Origin: Terrimonas ginsenosidimutans
GTDB taxonomy: Bacteria; Bacteroidota; Bacteroidia; Chitinophagales; Chitinophagaceae
Length of the DNA: 64,000 nucleotides
Direction: 5' to 3'
NCBI RefSeq assembly: GCF_022012415.1
Contig: NZ_JAKLTR010000003.1
Location: 1-64,000, forward strand
In this document: piece by piece, positions 26,839 to 35,803 of the stretch
How the letters are laid out: every line of letters begins with the position of its first letter
Numbering within the stretch: position 1 is the first letter of the stretch
Made by a program: the position numbers and the translations under genes
The notes under the pieces: generated by a model
What the model saw: the letters and a program-made list of their open reading frames with translations, nothing else
What the model was told of the DNA's origin: nothing
Databases searched by the model: none

Positions 26839-27462
26839 ATAATGCGGGTGGTTGTTTTTTCCTCATCATTTTTCAGAAAGTTCCCCTCTATTTCCGTTTT
26901 TTTCCCATGGCATAGCCTTGCCGATGATGGATCTTTATGCAGCTGATTAATCAGGGTATATGGATTGAGTGCGGGATGAATAGCTGAAGACCTTTGGGAT
27001 AGGTGTGTGTGTGTGCGGGAGCGATGGTGCTTCTGCAGGTGGAGATATTTTGCCGATTGCAAAAATCACGTCAAAAAAACACTGGCAGGTTGGAGGCGGG
27101 GGAGGGAGCCCACAGGGTGGGCGAGGTGGGAAAGAGGTTCCGTCATAAGTCTGCCGACGCAACAGTTAAATACAACGCCCCCGTAAAAAACGACCCTATA
27201 GCAGGTATGGAAAGAAGTTCCGTAAAAAAGACCCGCGAATCTGAGCGAAAATTTTCCCGGAAATAATGTGCGCGACCCGCCAGCTGATCTGCCCGCAGAG
27301 CTGCACTCAGCTACGGGGAACAGATCCTTCATCAGCCGACACCAGGTAGCTACTTCTATCGTTCTCAACATCATATTGGCATTTTCCGCTCTGCATATAC
27401 CTGATATCCCTCTTTTAAGCCAGTGTTAATTCCCCTATCTTCGCAGCGCTAAACTTTACTTC
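26839..27462. other. 624-nt spacer upstream of pyrH with G-rich element
   Basis: I see no credible gene here; open frames are short, G-rich or proline-rich by composition. Features: a GT repeat around 27002-27014, a G-rich stretch 27091-27130 (runs GGGGG, GGG, GGG, GGG, GGG) with a small GCCCAC/GTGGGC hairpin, and TATCTTCG at 27436-27443 as a possible weak pyrH -7 box. The G-rich element shares a 12-nt core with 39266-39276. Confidence 0.5.
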
Positions 27463-28176
27463 ATGCTCCCTAAGTACAAACGTATTCTGCTGAAACTCTC
27501 TGGTGAATCTTTAATGGGCGACAAGAATTTCGGCATGGATTCGGCCGTTATTTCCCAATATGCGCAAGATATAAAGTCTATTACGGACCTGGGCGTACAG
27601 GTTGCGGTCGTGATCGGAGGTGGAAACATCTACCGTGGTATGAATGAAGCTGAAACAGGGATCGAAAGAGCACATGGCGACTACATGGGCATGCTCGCAA
27701 CCGTGATCAATGGCATGGCCTTACAGGCGGGACTCGAAAAGGTGGGCGTTTATACCCGCCTCCAAAGTGCGATCAAAATGGAACAGATCGCAGAACCGTA
27801 TATCCGCCGCCGCGCGATCCGTCACGTGGAAAAAGGACGTGTTGTGATATTTGGCGCTGGCACAGGTAACCCATATTTTACAACTGATACAGCCGGCTCA
27901 CTCCGCGCTATCGAGATCAGTGCAGACGTGATCCTTAAAGGGACACGCGTAGATGGGATCTACACCGCCGATCCGGAGAAAGATCCAACTGCAACCAAAT
28001 ACGAAACGGTGACTTTCCAGGAATGTCTGTCGAAAAATCTTCGTGTAATGGACATGACAGCCTTCACCCTTTGCATGGAAAACAACCTGCCGATCATTGT
28101 GTTCAATATGAACAAAGAGGGCAATCTGCGCAGGGTCGTGACGGGTGAAAAAGTAGGCACACTGGTAACAGGATAA
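27463..28176 (+). CDS. pyrH: UMP kinase
   Basis: UMP kinase, 237 residues, phosphorylates UMP to UDP in pyrimidine synthesis. The amino-acid-kinase fold is clear: [14 protein letters not shown] at the N terminus, [46 protein letters not shown], and [18 protein letters not shown]. It is full length. It ends at a bidirectional terminator. Confidence 0.97.
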   Translation: MLPKYKRILLKLSGESLMGDKNFGMDSAVISQYAQDIKSITDLGVQVAVVIGGGNIYRGMNEAETGIERAHGDYMGMLATVINGMALQAGLEKVGVYTRLQSAIKMEQIAEPYIRRRAIRHVEKGRVVIFGAGTGNPYFTTDTAGSLRAIEISADVILKGTRVDGIYTADPEKDPTATKYETVTFQECLSKNLRVMDMTAFTLCMENNLPIIVFNMNKEGNLRRVVTGEKVGTLVTG

Positions 28177-28182
28177 TTATAC

Positions 28183-28243
28183 AAACGATACATAAAAAAA
28201 GAGACCAGATGGTATTGCTGGTCTCTTTTTTTATGTATCGTTT
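28183..28243. terminator. Bidirectional terminator between pyrH and the DUF3298 gene
   Basis: Perfect 26-bp arms (28183-28208 and 28218-28243) with a 9-nt loop and A7/T7 runs in the stem lie between converging genes. The right arm touches the stop codon of the minus-strand gene. Confidence 0.92.
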
Positions 28244-29336
28244 ACTTTTTGAACGATGGATTCAATCCACCCTGGCCAAAATCCGTATAGGGAATAAATA
28301 CGATCACCTCTCCCATCGCGTATGGCCCGATCTCGTAGGGAACATAATTAAAGCCGATGCCGGATCCGGTAAGGAAGAAGTTCTCATTTGCCGTTATCGT
28401 ATCCTCAAACAGGCCTGCTTCCTTAAGAGACTCTTTTGCCGACAGCTCGCGCTCTTTCCTGAAATTTTTGTCTATCAGGCTGTTCAGCGCTTTCTTCCCG
28501 GCAGGGGATAAAACATCTGCCAGTTTATAAGCCTTACCCGTTGCAGGGTTTACCGATGCATAGTGAGTACCGTAATTGCCGTGAGCGCCGCCAGTATAAG
28601 CATAGCTCATATTGGCAAGGGTAAGGATACTGCCGGAATGATACATTACAGTCGTATGGGTCGTCTGATCTTCTGTATAGCCAGAGGTAAACTCAACCAG
28701 TTCACTGTCAGGTACATTTTTATGTGTTGAATAATAATCAGCGAAGAATCTTTTTTTCTGTGCCAGCAAAAGCGGACCAATATCTCCTGTACCTTTCACA
28801 TACATCAGATCCTGCAGAATCTTCTTCAGGTTAACCGAAGCGCCGGAATTTCCCTTTGGCCATACGGTTGCCGCCTCGTAGCTTGCGCCCGGCGAAGATC
28901 CCAGCTTTGGGCGCAGTTTTTCACTGCCGGAGGTAACAACGTAGTCGAATGAAAGGGTAACCGCCGTTTGCGGCCCGGCCTTCACCGGAAAATCCTGGTT
29001 ACCGGTATGATCTTTTATCCATGCGCCGGTCAACGAATCTCCCTTCAGATCCAGGGTAAAAGTTTCATAATCAGATTCCGTTCCGGGTACATAGGCCTGC
29101 AGACGGATCTTACCCGCCGTGGTAGTGTCATCGCCCGAGAGATAGATGGGGCGCTGGGCTTTTGTATAATAGTAATAACCCGTATACCCGTGATCCATCC
29201 GGTGAAGATGAAGTGTAAAAGGGTATTTATCAATTGTTCCACTAAAACTTTTATACCAGTATTTACCCTGTGCAGCGGCGTTCGCGCCCATAAATAACAA
29301 CAGCGTCCAGGCTAACACATATCGGAAATTTACCAT
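28242..29336 (-). CDS. Exported DUF3298-family protein
   Basis: This 364-residue protein has a signal peptide (cleavage near GANAAAQ). The C-terminal half matches the DUF3298/RsiV type, with the hallmark YTGGAHGNYG and the closing block NYVPYEIGPYAMGEVIVFIPY. The N-terminal part has beta strands with DxxY-type repeats (KYPFTLHLHRMDHGYTGYYYY), reminiscent of PdaC/DUF4163. RsiV-like domains bind lysozyme in Firmicutes, but no such role can be assumed here. The terminator stem abuts its stop. Confidence 0.78.
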   Translation of the reverse strand: MVNFRYVLAWTLLLFMGANAAAQGKYWYKSFSGTIDKYPFTLHLHRMDHGYTGYYYYTKAQRPIYLSGDDTTTAGKIRLQAYVPGTESDYETFTLDLKGDSLTGAWIKDHTGNQDFPVKAGPQTAVTLSFDYVVTSGSEKLRPKLGSSPGASYEAATVWPKGNSGASVNLKKILQDLMYVKGTGDIGPLLLAQKKRFFADYYSTHKNVPDSELVEFTSGYTEDQTTHTTVMYHSGSILTLANMSYAYTGGAHGNYGTHYASVNPATGKAYKLADVLSPAGKKALNSLIDKNFRKERELSAKESLKEAGLFEDTITANENFFLTGSGIGFNYVPYEIGPYAMGEVIVFIPYTDFGQGGLNPSFKK

Positions 29337-29467
29337 TTCGAAAAGAAGTCTTTTATAAATTAAATATACCCGTTATCTTGTGCTTCCTACTTGTGAAAAT
29401 TAAAAGGCCATATCCGATAAACTACTGTTTTGTTCACGAACCTTAATTCTATTTACTTAGTACTGTT

Positions 29468-30877
29468 ATGGCTTCTTTCACCCTATCACTTGTAGAACTT
29501 ATTGTACTCCTGGTTGGTGCGATCATCCTCGGACTTACCATCCATTTCTTCATCACAAGCCGCAAGAACCTGCGGATCCCCAAAGATACCAACAAGCCGG
29601 ACATTGCACGCAATGAATGGAAGCTGAAATATTTCAATGACATGGAATTGAAGGACCGTGAGATCACGACCCTTACCAATCGTGTGAACATCTCGGAAGA
29701 GAACTCCGAACGTTTTGCGATGGAAATCGAAGAACTCAACAAAGCATACCGAACATTGAAATCTTCTCCTGCCAGAGAATCAGCCGGTGATGACACGATC
29801 ACCGAGGCGCTAAAAGAAGAGATCGATGAACTGAACGAACAGATTGCATCCATTCAACAGCTTCATCAGCAGAAACTGGACCAGAAAGATGAAGAGATCG
29901 CCAATCTCCGGGAGAAAACCGATGAATTACAGGACCGTCTTGCTGTAGCGCTGGAAAATCGTGATAGCAGCAGCGATACCAACAGCAATAGTGCTGATCA
30001 GTCTGCGATTAACGCACTGAATGAGCAGAACGAACACCTGCGCTCCCAGCTATTGTCTATGTCCAGGGAAGCCAACCATGAGCAGCAAAGTGCGCAGCAG
30101 CTGATAGAAGATCTCAGAAAACAGATCACCCAGCTTCAGGCCGAGCTGGCAGGCGCGAGAAGCCAGGCTGGTGAAGAACTGGTTCGCAACGACGACTATC
30201 TGTCCCGCCTGATCGAAGCAAAACAATCTCTTCTGCAACATAACCAGCAGATCAATGACCTCCTGGGTAATATCGATGTGATCAGGGAGAAGGAAGAACT
30301 GCAGCAGGAGATGGCACGCGCAAATGACGAGTTAGCCGGTCAGGTGTACGATATGCGGCAATTGCTGGAAAGCAAAGACGCGGAACTGAATGCTGTCCGT
30401 CAGAAAGAAGCGTTGTCAAAAGAAATGAGCTCTATGCTGGAGCAGGCCTATGGTGAATTTAACGTTCTGCAGGAAAAGATTTCAAGACTTGAAGCTCAGC
30501 TTACGTCTTCCCGCTTGCAAAGCCTGGATCATGAAGACCTGAAAGAATCTCACCTGAAACTGGCTGGTGATGTAGAACGATACAGGCAGAAAAGCCAGAC
30601 GCTTACCTCCGAGAATCTAACACTTCAGCAGGAGCTGAACCTGGTTGAGGACAAGCTTAAAGAAGCAAATCTTCAGCGTCAGCAATTGCAGAAAAAGGTT
30701 TCCTATCTTGAAGAGATCAACTACGATCTTCAGTCTGTTTCTGACGCCAATAGAAAGCTGGAGGGGCAATTGAAGCGGATCGGGGAGCTGGAAAGCATGC
30801 TGAATGTTGTGGCAGAAGAAAGGGATCAGCTGATGCAAAAGCAGCAGACCTCCCATCAGCCACCGCCATTTGCCTGA
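29468..30877 (+). CDS. Membrane-anchored long coiled-coil protein
   Basis: This 469-residue protein is not a named family that I recognise. One N-terminal transmembrane helix (about 9-29, VELIVLLVGAIILGLTIHFF) is followed by almost continuous coiled coil (about 50-460), rich in Glu, Gln, Leu and Arg with heptads. A low-complexity SSSDTNSNSADQS break lies near residue 170. A structural or scaffold role at the membrane is plausible. The short tail is Gln/Pro-rich. pdxH follows 56 nt downstream with its own -7 box. Confidence 0.7.
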   Translation: MASFTLSLVELIVLLVGAIILGLTIHFFITSRKNLRIPKDTNKPDIARNEWKLKYFNDMELKDREITTLTNRVNISEENSERFAMEIEELNKAYRTLKSSPARESAGDDTITEALKEEIDELNEQIASIQQLHQQKLDQKDEEIANLREKTDELQDRLAVALENRDSSSDTNSNSADQSAINALNEQNEHLRSQLLSMSREANHEQQSAQQLIEDLRKQITQLQAELAGARSQAGEELVRNDDYLSRLIEAKQSLLQHNQQINDLLGNIDVIREKEELQQEMARANDELAGQVYDMRQLLESKDAELNAVRQKEALSKEMSSMLEQAYGEFNVLQEKISRLEAQLTSSRLQSLDHEDLKESHLKLAGDVERYRQKSQTLTSENLTLQQELNLVEDKLKEANLQRQQLQKKVSYLEEINYDLQSVSDANRKLEGQLKRIGELESMLNVVAEERDQLMQKQQTSHQPPPFA

Positions 30878-30933
30878 GATCAGTCATGTTTTCGTGCCGT
30901 ATAAAGGTTGTAAATTTGCGGAAACGGACACTT

Positions 30934-31572
30934 ATGCAACCCGATATCGCCGGCATCCGCACAAACTATTCCCGTCAGTCACTTTCCGAAAACGATATTG
31001 ACCCTAATGCTATCCGGCAGTTTGCCAAATGGTGGCAGGAGGCGGTCGATTCAAAAATAGAGGAAGTAAATGCAATGACGCTTGCGACAGCATCGTCAGA
31101 TGGAATTCCTTCTGCACGGATCGTATTGCTGAAAGGGTTCTCAGAAGAAGGCTTTGTTTTCTTTACGAATTATAACAGTTATAAAGGCAAACAGCTGGCT
31201 GAAAACCCTAAAGCATGCCTGGTATTTTTCTGGAAAGAGCTGGAACGCCAGGTCAGGATCACCGGCATTATCCGGAAAGTATCCGCTTCGGAAAGTGACG
31301 AATATTTTCATTCCCGCCCTCTTGGCAGCCAGATCGGTGCAATTGTATCTCCCCAAAGCAGTATCATCGAGAGCCGTGAATGGCTGGAAGCGAAATATGC
31401 GCGGATGGAAAAAGAAGTGCGTCAGGTTGAACGTCCCGGCCATTGGGGCGGCTATCTGCTGAGTCCTGTTCTGATGGAGTTCTGGCAGGGCCGTCCATCG
31501 CGTCTTCATGATCGCTTCGAATACTCCCTGGAAGAAAATGGTACGTGGAAGGCAGAGCGGTTGGCGCCCTGA
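30934..31572 (+). CDS. pdxH: Pyridoxamine 5'-phosphate oxidase
   Basis: This FMN enzyme of 212 residues makes pyridoxal phosphate from PNP or PMP. Family motifs: ATASSDGIPSARIVLLKGF, FFTNYNSYKGKQLAENP, FHSRPLGSQIGAIVSPQSS, and the C-terminal substrate/FMN motif EFWQGRPSRLHDRFEY. The ATG at 30934 lies 15 nt after TAAATTTG (30911-30918), a good -7 element, so the leader is very short. An upstream start at 30886 is rejected. Confidence 0.96.
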   Translation: MQPDIAGIRTNYSRQSLSENDIDPNAIRQFAKWWQEAVDSKIEEVNAMTLATASSDGIPSARIVLLKGFSEEGFVFFTNYNSYKGKQLAENPKACLVFFWKELERQVRITGIIRKVSASESDEYFHSRPLGSQIGAIVSPQSSIIESREWLEAKYARMEKEVRQVERPGHWGGYLLSPVLMEFWQGRPSRLHDRFEYSLEENGTWKAERLAP

Positions 31573-31693
31573 GGGCCAAACCACAGGCCATTCAGTATAA
31601 AATGATGATCATTTCTGATCGTCAGTTCATCGCTCTGAGCGTACACTAGTCTTCTGCTTTCGTGGCCATCGTGTTCATCCGACTGTAAAAAAA

Positions 31694-31732
31694 ATACGAA
31701 GAGTAAACGTTTGTCACATTTCCTCTTCGTAT
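31694..31732 (-). terminator. Terminator of the thx gene
   Basis: ATACGAAGAG (31694-31703) pairs with CTCTTCGTAT (31723-31732). Read on the minus strand the stem is followed by an uninterrupted run of eight T. Confidence 0.85.
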
Positions 31733-31760
31733 CAATAAATTAATAACTCAGGTATATTCC

Positions 31761-31880
31761 TTAAGCTTTCTTTTTTGCTGCTGCTTTCTTAGCGAATGAC
31801 GCTTTCTTGGCGGGACGGCTTTTGCCGAATGAACCTTTGAAACGTTTGCCCTTTGCAGTTTTTTTATCTCCTCTGCCCAT
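31761..31880 (-). CDS. 30S ribosomal protein THX-like small basic protein
   Basis: This 39-residue, very basic protein begins MGRGDKKTAKGKRF, followed by GSFGKSRPAKK and an Ala/Lys tail. The start matches bTHX, a small peptide that sits at the head of the 30S subunit and is widespread in Bacteroidota and Thermus. It lies between hup and its own terminator, with the hup terminator upstream, so it is probably transcribed alone. The extended Ala/Lys tail is longer than the Thermus version. Confidence 0.85.
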   Translation of the reverse strand: MGRGDKKTAKGKRFKGSFGKSRPAKKASFAKKAAAKKKA

Positions 31881-31923
31881 AATGAAGGTTTTAAAATAAT
31901 CAGATTAAATGCGAAGTTAATAA

Positions 31924-31959
31924 AAAAGCCCCGGTACTGGTGAAAGCACCGGAGCTTTT
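31924..31959 (-). terminator. Terminator of the HU gene
   Basis: Two 12-nt arms (31924-31935 and 31948-31959, one mismatch) carry CCGG cores. A T-run follows on the minus strand, right after the hup stop. Confidence 0.88.
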
Positions 31960-31977
31960 AATAGATTGAGTGGAAGG

Positions 31978-32247
31978 TTACAATTTAGCAGCCAGTTCTT
32001 TACCAGCTTTGAATTTAGCAACAGTGCGTTTTTTGATCTTGATCACAGCACCAGTTTGTGGGTTACGGCCATTACGCGCTTTTCTTTCAGATGGAGAAAA
32101 TGTACCGAAGCCAACCAGGGTTACTTTACCGCCTTTTTTCAAGGTTTTGGTAACGGCATCTACAAAAGAATCCAATGTATCGTTCGCCTGAGTCTTAGTA
32201 ATGCCGGCATCTTCGGCGATCTTCGCGATCAATTCAGCTTTGTTCAT
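31978..32247 (-). CDS. HU-family DNA-binding protein
   Basis: This 89-residue nucleoid protein has the family signature in full: MNKAELIAKIAEDAGITKTQ, then GGKVTLVGFGTFSPSERKARNGRNPQTG with the DNA-binding arm, and KFKAGKELAAKL at the end. The ATG at 32247 matches the family; an upstream in-frame extension is spurious. It is preceded by a good promoter (32278-32307) and followed by a terminator, so it is monocistronic. Confidence 0.97.
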   Translation of the reverse strand: MNKAELIAKIAEDAGITKTQANDTLDSFVDAVTKTLKKGGKVTLVGFGTFSPSERKARNGRNPQTGAVIKIKKRTVAKFKAGKELAAKL

Positions 32248-32277
32248 AATCTGTTTTTTTGTATTTAGTAACGACAG

Positions 32278-32307
32278 CAAAATTATACGCTTTTCGATAG
32301 CAGCAAA
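32278..32307 (-). promoter_or_regulatory. Promoter of the HU gene
   Basis: On the minus strand TTTG (32307-32304), an 18-nt spacer and TAATTTTG (32285-32278) fit the Bacteroidota promoter form. The leader would be about 25 nt. The rest of 32308-32534 shows no gene. Confidence 0.65.
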
Positions 32308-32534
32308 AAAAAATCGAAGCTTTTTAATTAAATGATAAATCGGCCACAATCCGCTAGGAGTAAGGATTTTAGCGAATATATGTTTGAGTGATTTTACGTG
32401 TGATTTTTCGATAATCCCTTGAAAGTCGCTACTGTAGCGGGTTTCAGCTATTGCTCCTTGAAATGCAGGCGGGTAAAGGGTTGCGGCGGAATATACAATA
32501 GTTTTTCAACTGTTAAAATTAAGTTTTCTCCTTT

Positions 32535-32867
32535 TCACAATCGATCCACAACCTGCAGAACTGACCGGAATGAAATAATGCTCGTGCCCCATTTGTTATT
32601 AGCGATCCTGCTCATCCGTTCAGAATGGTTTGCTATGAACAGATTATAATCTTCTTTGCCGGGAGAATTATATTGCACCGCATAGGTTGGCCCTTCAGTT
32701 TCATCCACTTCAATCAGCCGCAATACAGTGGCTCCTGTAAAACAACCTGTATCGATCATGCGTTGAATAAACTCTTCATGCATCCATTGCAACCATTTTT
32801 CTGCTATTGTGTGCGCGACTTTGGTGGTTACATTGTATATGATCGCTGATTGAGCGCTTTGTTCCAT
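32535..32867 (-). CDS. DUF4286 family protein
   Basis: This 110-residue protein starts MEQSAQSAIIYNVTTKVAH. The block IIYNVTTKV, WLQWMHEEFIQRMIDTGCF and the closing pattern around NHSERMSRIANNKWG are typical of DUF4286, a ferredoxin-like-fold family of unknown function common in Bacteroidota. The start at 32867 is chosen because the family begins just before IIYNV. The xth gene lies upstream on the same strand. Confidence 0.75.
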   Translation of the reverse strand: MEQSAQSAIIYNVTTKVAHTIAEKWLQWMHEEFIQRMIDTGCFTGATVLRLIEVDETEGPTYAVQYNSPGKEDYNLFIANHSERMSRIANNKWGTSIISFRSVLQVVDRL

Positions 32868-32989
32868 TACTGCAATTTTATTACGAAAGGCGAAGTTCGG
32901 CAAGAATAGCAAGGCCACAAAATGAGTGAATGAAAAAGGGCCCGGAGATCTTCCGCACCCTTGTATAATTCATGCTTTTTTTAGCAGAT

Positions 32990-33757
32990 CTATGGCTTCA
33001 GCTCCAGGTAGACGGGACAATGATCTGAATGTTTCACGTCGGGATAGATGTCTGCTGATACAAGATTATTTTTCAATGGGGATGTTACATTGATATAGTC
33101 GATACGCCAGCCCTTATTATTCAGGCGTACAGAGGGGAAACGCTGGCTCCACCAACTGTAGCGGTGTGGCTCAGGGTGAAACTCCCGGAAAGTGTCAACC
33201 CATCCATTGTCGAGAAATTTTGTCATCCATTCCCGCTCTTCCGGCAGGAAACCCGACGATTTCTTGTTGCCTTTCGGATCGTGAATGTCAATCTCTTTAT
33301 GCGCGATATTGTAATCGCCACAAACGATCAGTTTCGGATGCTTTTTCTTTAGCGTTTCCAGGTATTCGTTAAACTCATTCAGCCATACGTATTTAAAATC
33401 CTGTCGTTCATCGCCACTGGTTCCGGACGGGAAATAAGCATTGATCAGTCGGATATCACCAAAATCAAGCTGTATGACACGCCCTTCATCATCACTCATC
33501 TTATGCCCTGTTCCATATTCAACATGATCAGGTTTGATCTTTGAAAATACGGCAACACCACTATATCCTTTTTTCTGTGCGCTGAACCAGTAATCTTCGT
33601 ACTGCAGGTCGTTAAACAACTTGTAGTTCACATTATCTTTTACTGCTTTGGTTTCCTGGATACAGATGATATCTGCAGGATCTGTTTTAAGCCACTCAAT
33701 AAAACCTTTGTTTATGGCAGAACGGATCCCGTTCACATTATAACTGATGATACGCAT
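32990..33757 (-). CDS. xth: Exodeoxyribonuclease III / AP endonuclease
   Basis: This 255-residue enzyme cuts abasic sites and trims DNA 3' ends in base-excision repair. Endonuclease/exonuclease/phosphatase motifs: MRIISYNVNGIRSA, ADIICIQETKA, GDYNIAHKEIDIHDPK, and the terminal SDHCPVYLEL. The ATG at 33757 matches the family; a 55-residue upstream extension is spurious. A divergent LOG gene starts 107 nt away. Confidence 0.95.
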   Translation of the reverse strand: MRIISYNVNGIRSAINKGFIEWLKTDPADIICIQETKAVKDNVNYKLFNDLQYEDYWFSAQKKGYSGVAVFSKIKPDHVEYGTGHKMSDDEGRVIQLDFGDIRLINAYFPSGTSGDERQDFKYVWLNEFNEYLETLKKKHPKLIVCGDYNIAHKEIDIHDPKGNKKSSGFLPEEREWMTKFLDNGWVDTFREFHPEPHRYSWWSQRFPSVRLNNKGWRIDYINVTSPLKNNLVSADIYPDVKHSDHCPVYLELKP

Positions 33758-33863
33758 AGCTTTTTTATTTACAACTATCAAAGTACAGGATATTTTTAGT
33801 CCTGTCAAAATCCATCGTTTGGTTTGAAATGTTTTATTTTTAATCTTTTTCAATATCGTAATT

Positions 33864-34595
33864 ATGAGTGAAACAGATCGGATCATTCCTTCCAAAGAGC
33901 ATATCTTCCTGGATGGACCCAAAAGCCGGGGGTATGAACTCGGATTTGCCTATCGCGTATTTAAACAGTTTATAAAAGGATTTCGCAATCTTCATTTTGT
34001 AGGGCCCTGTATCACTGTATTCGGTTCTGCACGTTTCAATGAAGATCATCCATATTATCAGGAAGCGCGCGAGTTTGGCAAACGGATCGCCGCGTTGGGT
34101 TTTACGACCATGACCGGTGGCGGCCCGGGTATTATGGAAGCCGCAAACCGTGGGGCTTATGAAAGCGGTGGCGCCTCTGTTGGCTGTAATATCCAGTTGC
34201 CTTTTGAACAGAAAGAGAATCCATATCTGCATAAATCTGTCACATTTGAGCATTTTTTTGTAAGAAAGGTTCTGCTGATCAAATATTCCTATGCTTTTAT
34301 TATCATGCCGGGAGGTTTCGGTACAATGGACGAGTTTTTCGAGACACTGACGCTTGTTCAAACAAAAACGGTTACCCAGTTTCCGATCGTTCTTTTCGGC
34401 AAGGAATATTATCGCGAACTGATCGAAACGATAGAAGATATGGCAGAGAAGGGTACCATATCCAAAGAAGACATGAACCTTGTGCTCATTACTGATGATA
34501 TGGATGAGGCAATGGCCCATATCCGTCACTATATCACCACTAACTATAAAGTGAAGCCCCGTAAAAGAAACTGGTGGCTATTGGAGAAGCGATAA
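33864..34595 (+). CDS. LOG family protein (TIGR00730-type)
   Basis: This 243-residue Rossmann protein has the two LOG signatures GGGPGIMEAANRGA and MPGGFGTMDEFFE. Characterised members are nucleoside 5'-monophosphate phosphoribohydrolases (cytokinin riboside 5'-phosphate in plants and some bacteria); the bacterial substrate here is unknown. The N-terminal extension of about 35 residues before the core is typical of the longer subgroup. A strong terminator follows. Confidence 0.93.
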   Translation: MSETDRIIPSKEHIFLDGPKSRGYELGFAYRVFKQFIKGFRNLHFVGPCITVFGSARFNEDHPYYQEAREFGKRIAALGFTTMTGGGPGIMEAANRGAYESGGASVGCNIQLPFEQKENPYLHKSVTFEHFFVRKVLLIKYSYAFIIMPGGFGTMDEFFETLTLVQTKTVTQFPIVLFGKEYYRELIETIEDMAEKGTISKEDMNLVLITDDMDEAMAHIRHYITTNYKVKPRKRNWWLLEKR

Positions 34596-34629
34596 AGTTG
34601 GTTGTAAAACAAACGTTTGAGATACAACG

Positions 34630-34698
34630 GGCGCGGGAGATACTGGCGAAATGACGGATTTTTCCGAACGTTCGCGGACACCTCCCGCGCCTTTTTTT
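34630..34698 (+). terminator. Terminator after the LOG gene
   Basis: GGCGCGGGAG (34630-34639) pairs with CTCCCGCGCC (34682-34691), followed by T7. The 42-nt loop contains an inner CGGA/TCCG hairpin. Confidence 0.8.
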
Positions 34699-34772
34699 AC
34701 CCCACCAGGAAGTAGTACAAAACCTCCGGATTTTTATGTACGTTTGCCGGTCATTTCACCAATAGGACCACC

Positions 34773-35027
34773 ATGTTTGTAGACGTATTAGGCTCTGTTG
34801 CCGGGGCCATCACAGCATTTACTTTTCTTCCACAGGTTATCAAAACCTGGAAGGAGAAGTCTGCAAAGGATATTTCCCTCTCAATGTTCATGATCGCCGC
34901 CAGCAACAATATACTATGGATCGTCTATGGTATATTAAAAAGTGACTGGGTGATCATTCTCACGAACGCGGCCGTGTTCTCCATGGCTGTAACCATGATC
35001 GTTCTAAAATTCCGATACAATAAATAA
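34773..35027 (+). CDS. SemiSWEET sugar transporter
   Basis: This 84-residue inner-membrane protein has three hydrophobic helices and the PQ-loop motif FLPQVIKTWKEKSAKDIS, plus the Asn in ASNNILW that lines the sugar path in the family. SemiSWEETs work as dimers and move mono- or disaccharides by facilitated diffusion. Its stop codon overlaps the start of the HAD gene by one base, which indicates translational coupling. TACGTTTG at 34739-34746 is a likely -7 box with no clear -33. Confidence 0.92.
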   Translation: MFVDVLGSVAGAITAFTFLPQVIKTWKEKSAKDISLSMFMIAASNNILWIVYGILKSDWVIILTNAAVFSMAVTMIVLKFRYNK

Positions 35028-35644
35028 TGAGTCAGATCAATACAATCATTTTCGATTTAGGAGGAGTGCTGGTTGACTGGAGTCCGAATTACGTTTTTCA
35101 CGAAACATATTTTGAAACACCTGAAAAACGGAAGTTTTTTTTCGAAAACATCTGTACCAGCGATTGGAATGAAGAGCAGGATGCAGGCCGGTCTTATGTG
35201 GAAGCAACGCAGGAACTGGTAACAAAATTTCCGGAATGGGAGTCTCAGATCCGTGACTATTATGGTCGCTGGTCGGATATGCTGAAAGCTCCGATACCGG
35301 AAACTGTCGAAATTCTCAGAAAGCTAAAACAATCGGGTAAGTATAAGATATATGCGTTGACCAACTGGCACGCCGGCCTGTTTGATATTGCGTTGACCCG
35401 ATACGGATTTCTGCACTGGTTTGATGGCAGAGTGGTTAGCGGAGAAGAAATGACCCGCAAACCTTTTCCTGAATTTTATCAGCGCTTGCTCGACCGTTAT
35501 GATGTTAAACCGGCAGATGCGATCTTTATAGACGATAATCTGCGGAATGTGAAAGCCGCTGAAGGAATGGGCATCAGATCGATCCACTTCACCAGTGCAG
35601 GCGAACTGGAAAAACAATTGCAGAAACTGGAAATGTTGCCCTAA
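35027..35644 (+). CDS. HAD-superfamily hydrolase, YihX-like sugar phosphatase
   Basis: This 205-residue protein carries HAD motif I IIFDLGGVLVDWSP (nucleophile D10; the usual second Asp is Gly, as in YihX), motif II ALTNWH, the Lys in RKPFPEF, and motif IV FIDDNLRNVKAAEGMG. E. coli YihX dephosphorylates glucose-1-phosphate. Coupling to a SemiSWEET gene suggests the two act together, for example dephosphorylating a sugar before export. That is inference. Confidence 0.87.
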   Translation: MSQINTIIFDLGGVLVDWSPNYVFHETYFETPEKRKFFFENICTSDWNEEQDAGRSYVEATQELVTKFPEWESQIRDYYGRWSDMLKAPIPETVEILRKLKQSGKYKIYALTNWHAGLFDIALTRYGFLHWFDGRVVSGEEMTRKPFPEFYQRLLDRYDVKPADAIFIDDNLRNVKAAEGMGIRSIHFTSAGELEKQLQKLEMLP

Positions 35645-35803
35645 CGATTAATTTCATTGATCAACCATAGACCAGGTGTACCTGAGTCGTTTGCCATAAT
35701 GAATAAGATACGATCCAAGATGGTTGAAGGAGCCTGTCCAGCTGTCGTCGAATCCTGTGAAACCGCACAACGCTCTACTAAACAATAGAGCTATTGCAGG
35801 TTT

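Noticed and set aside
26839-27462. A small gene in the pyrH upstream spacer
   Set aside because: Several open frames exist on both strands but all reflect G/C-rich or A-rich composition and overlap each other.
33758-33922. 55-residue N-terminal extension of xth
   Set aside because: The exonuclease III family starts at MRIISYNVNG; the extension overlaps the divergent LOG gene start.
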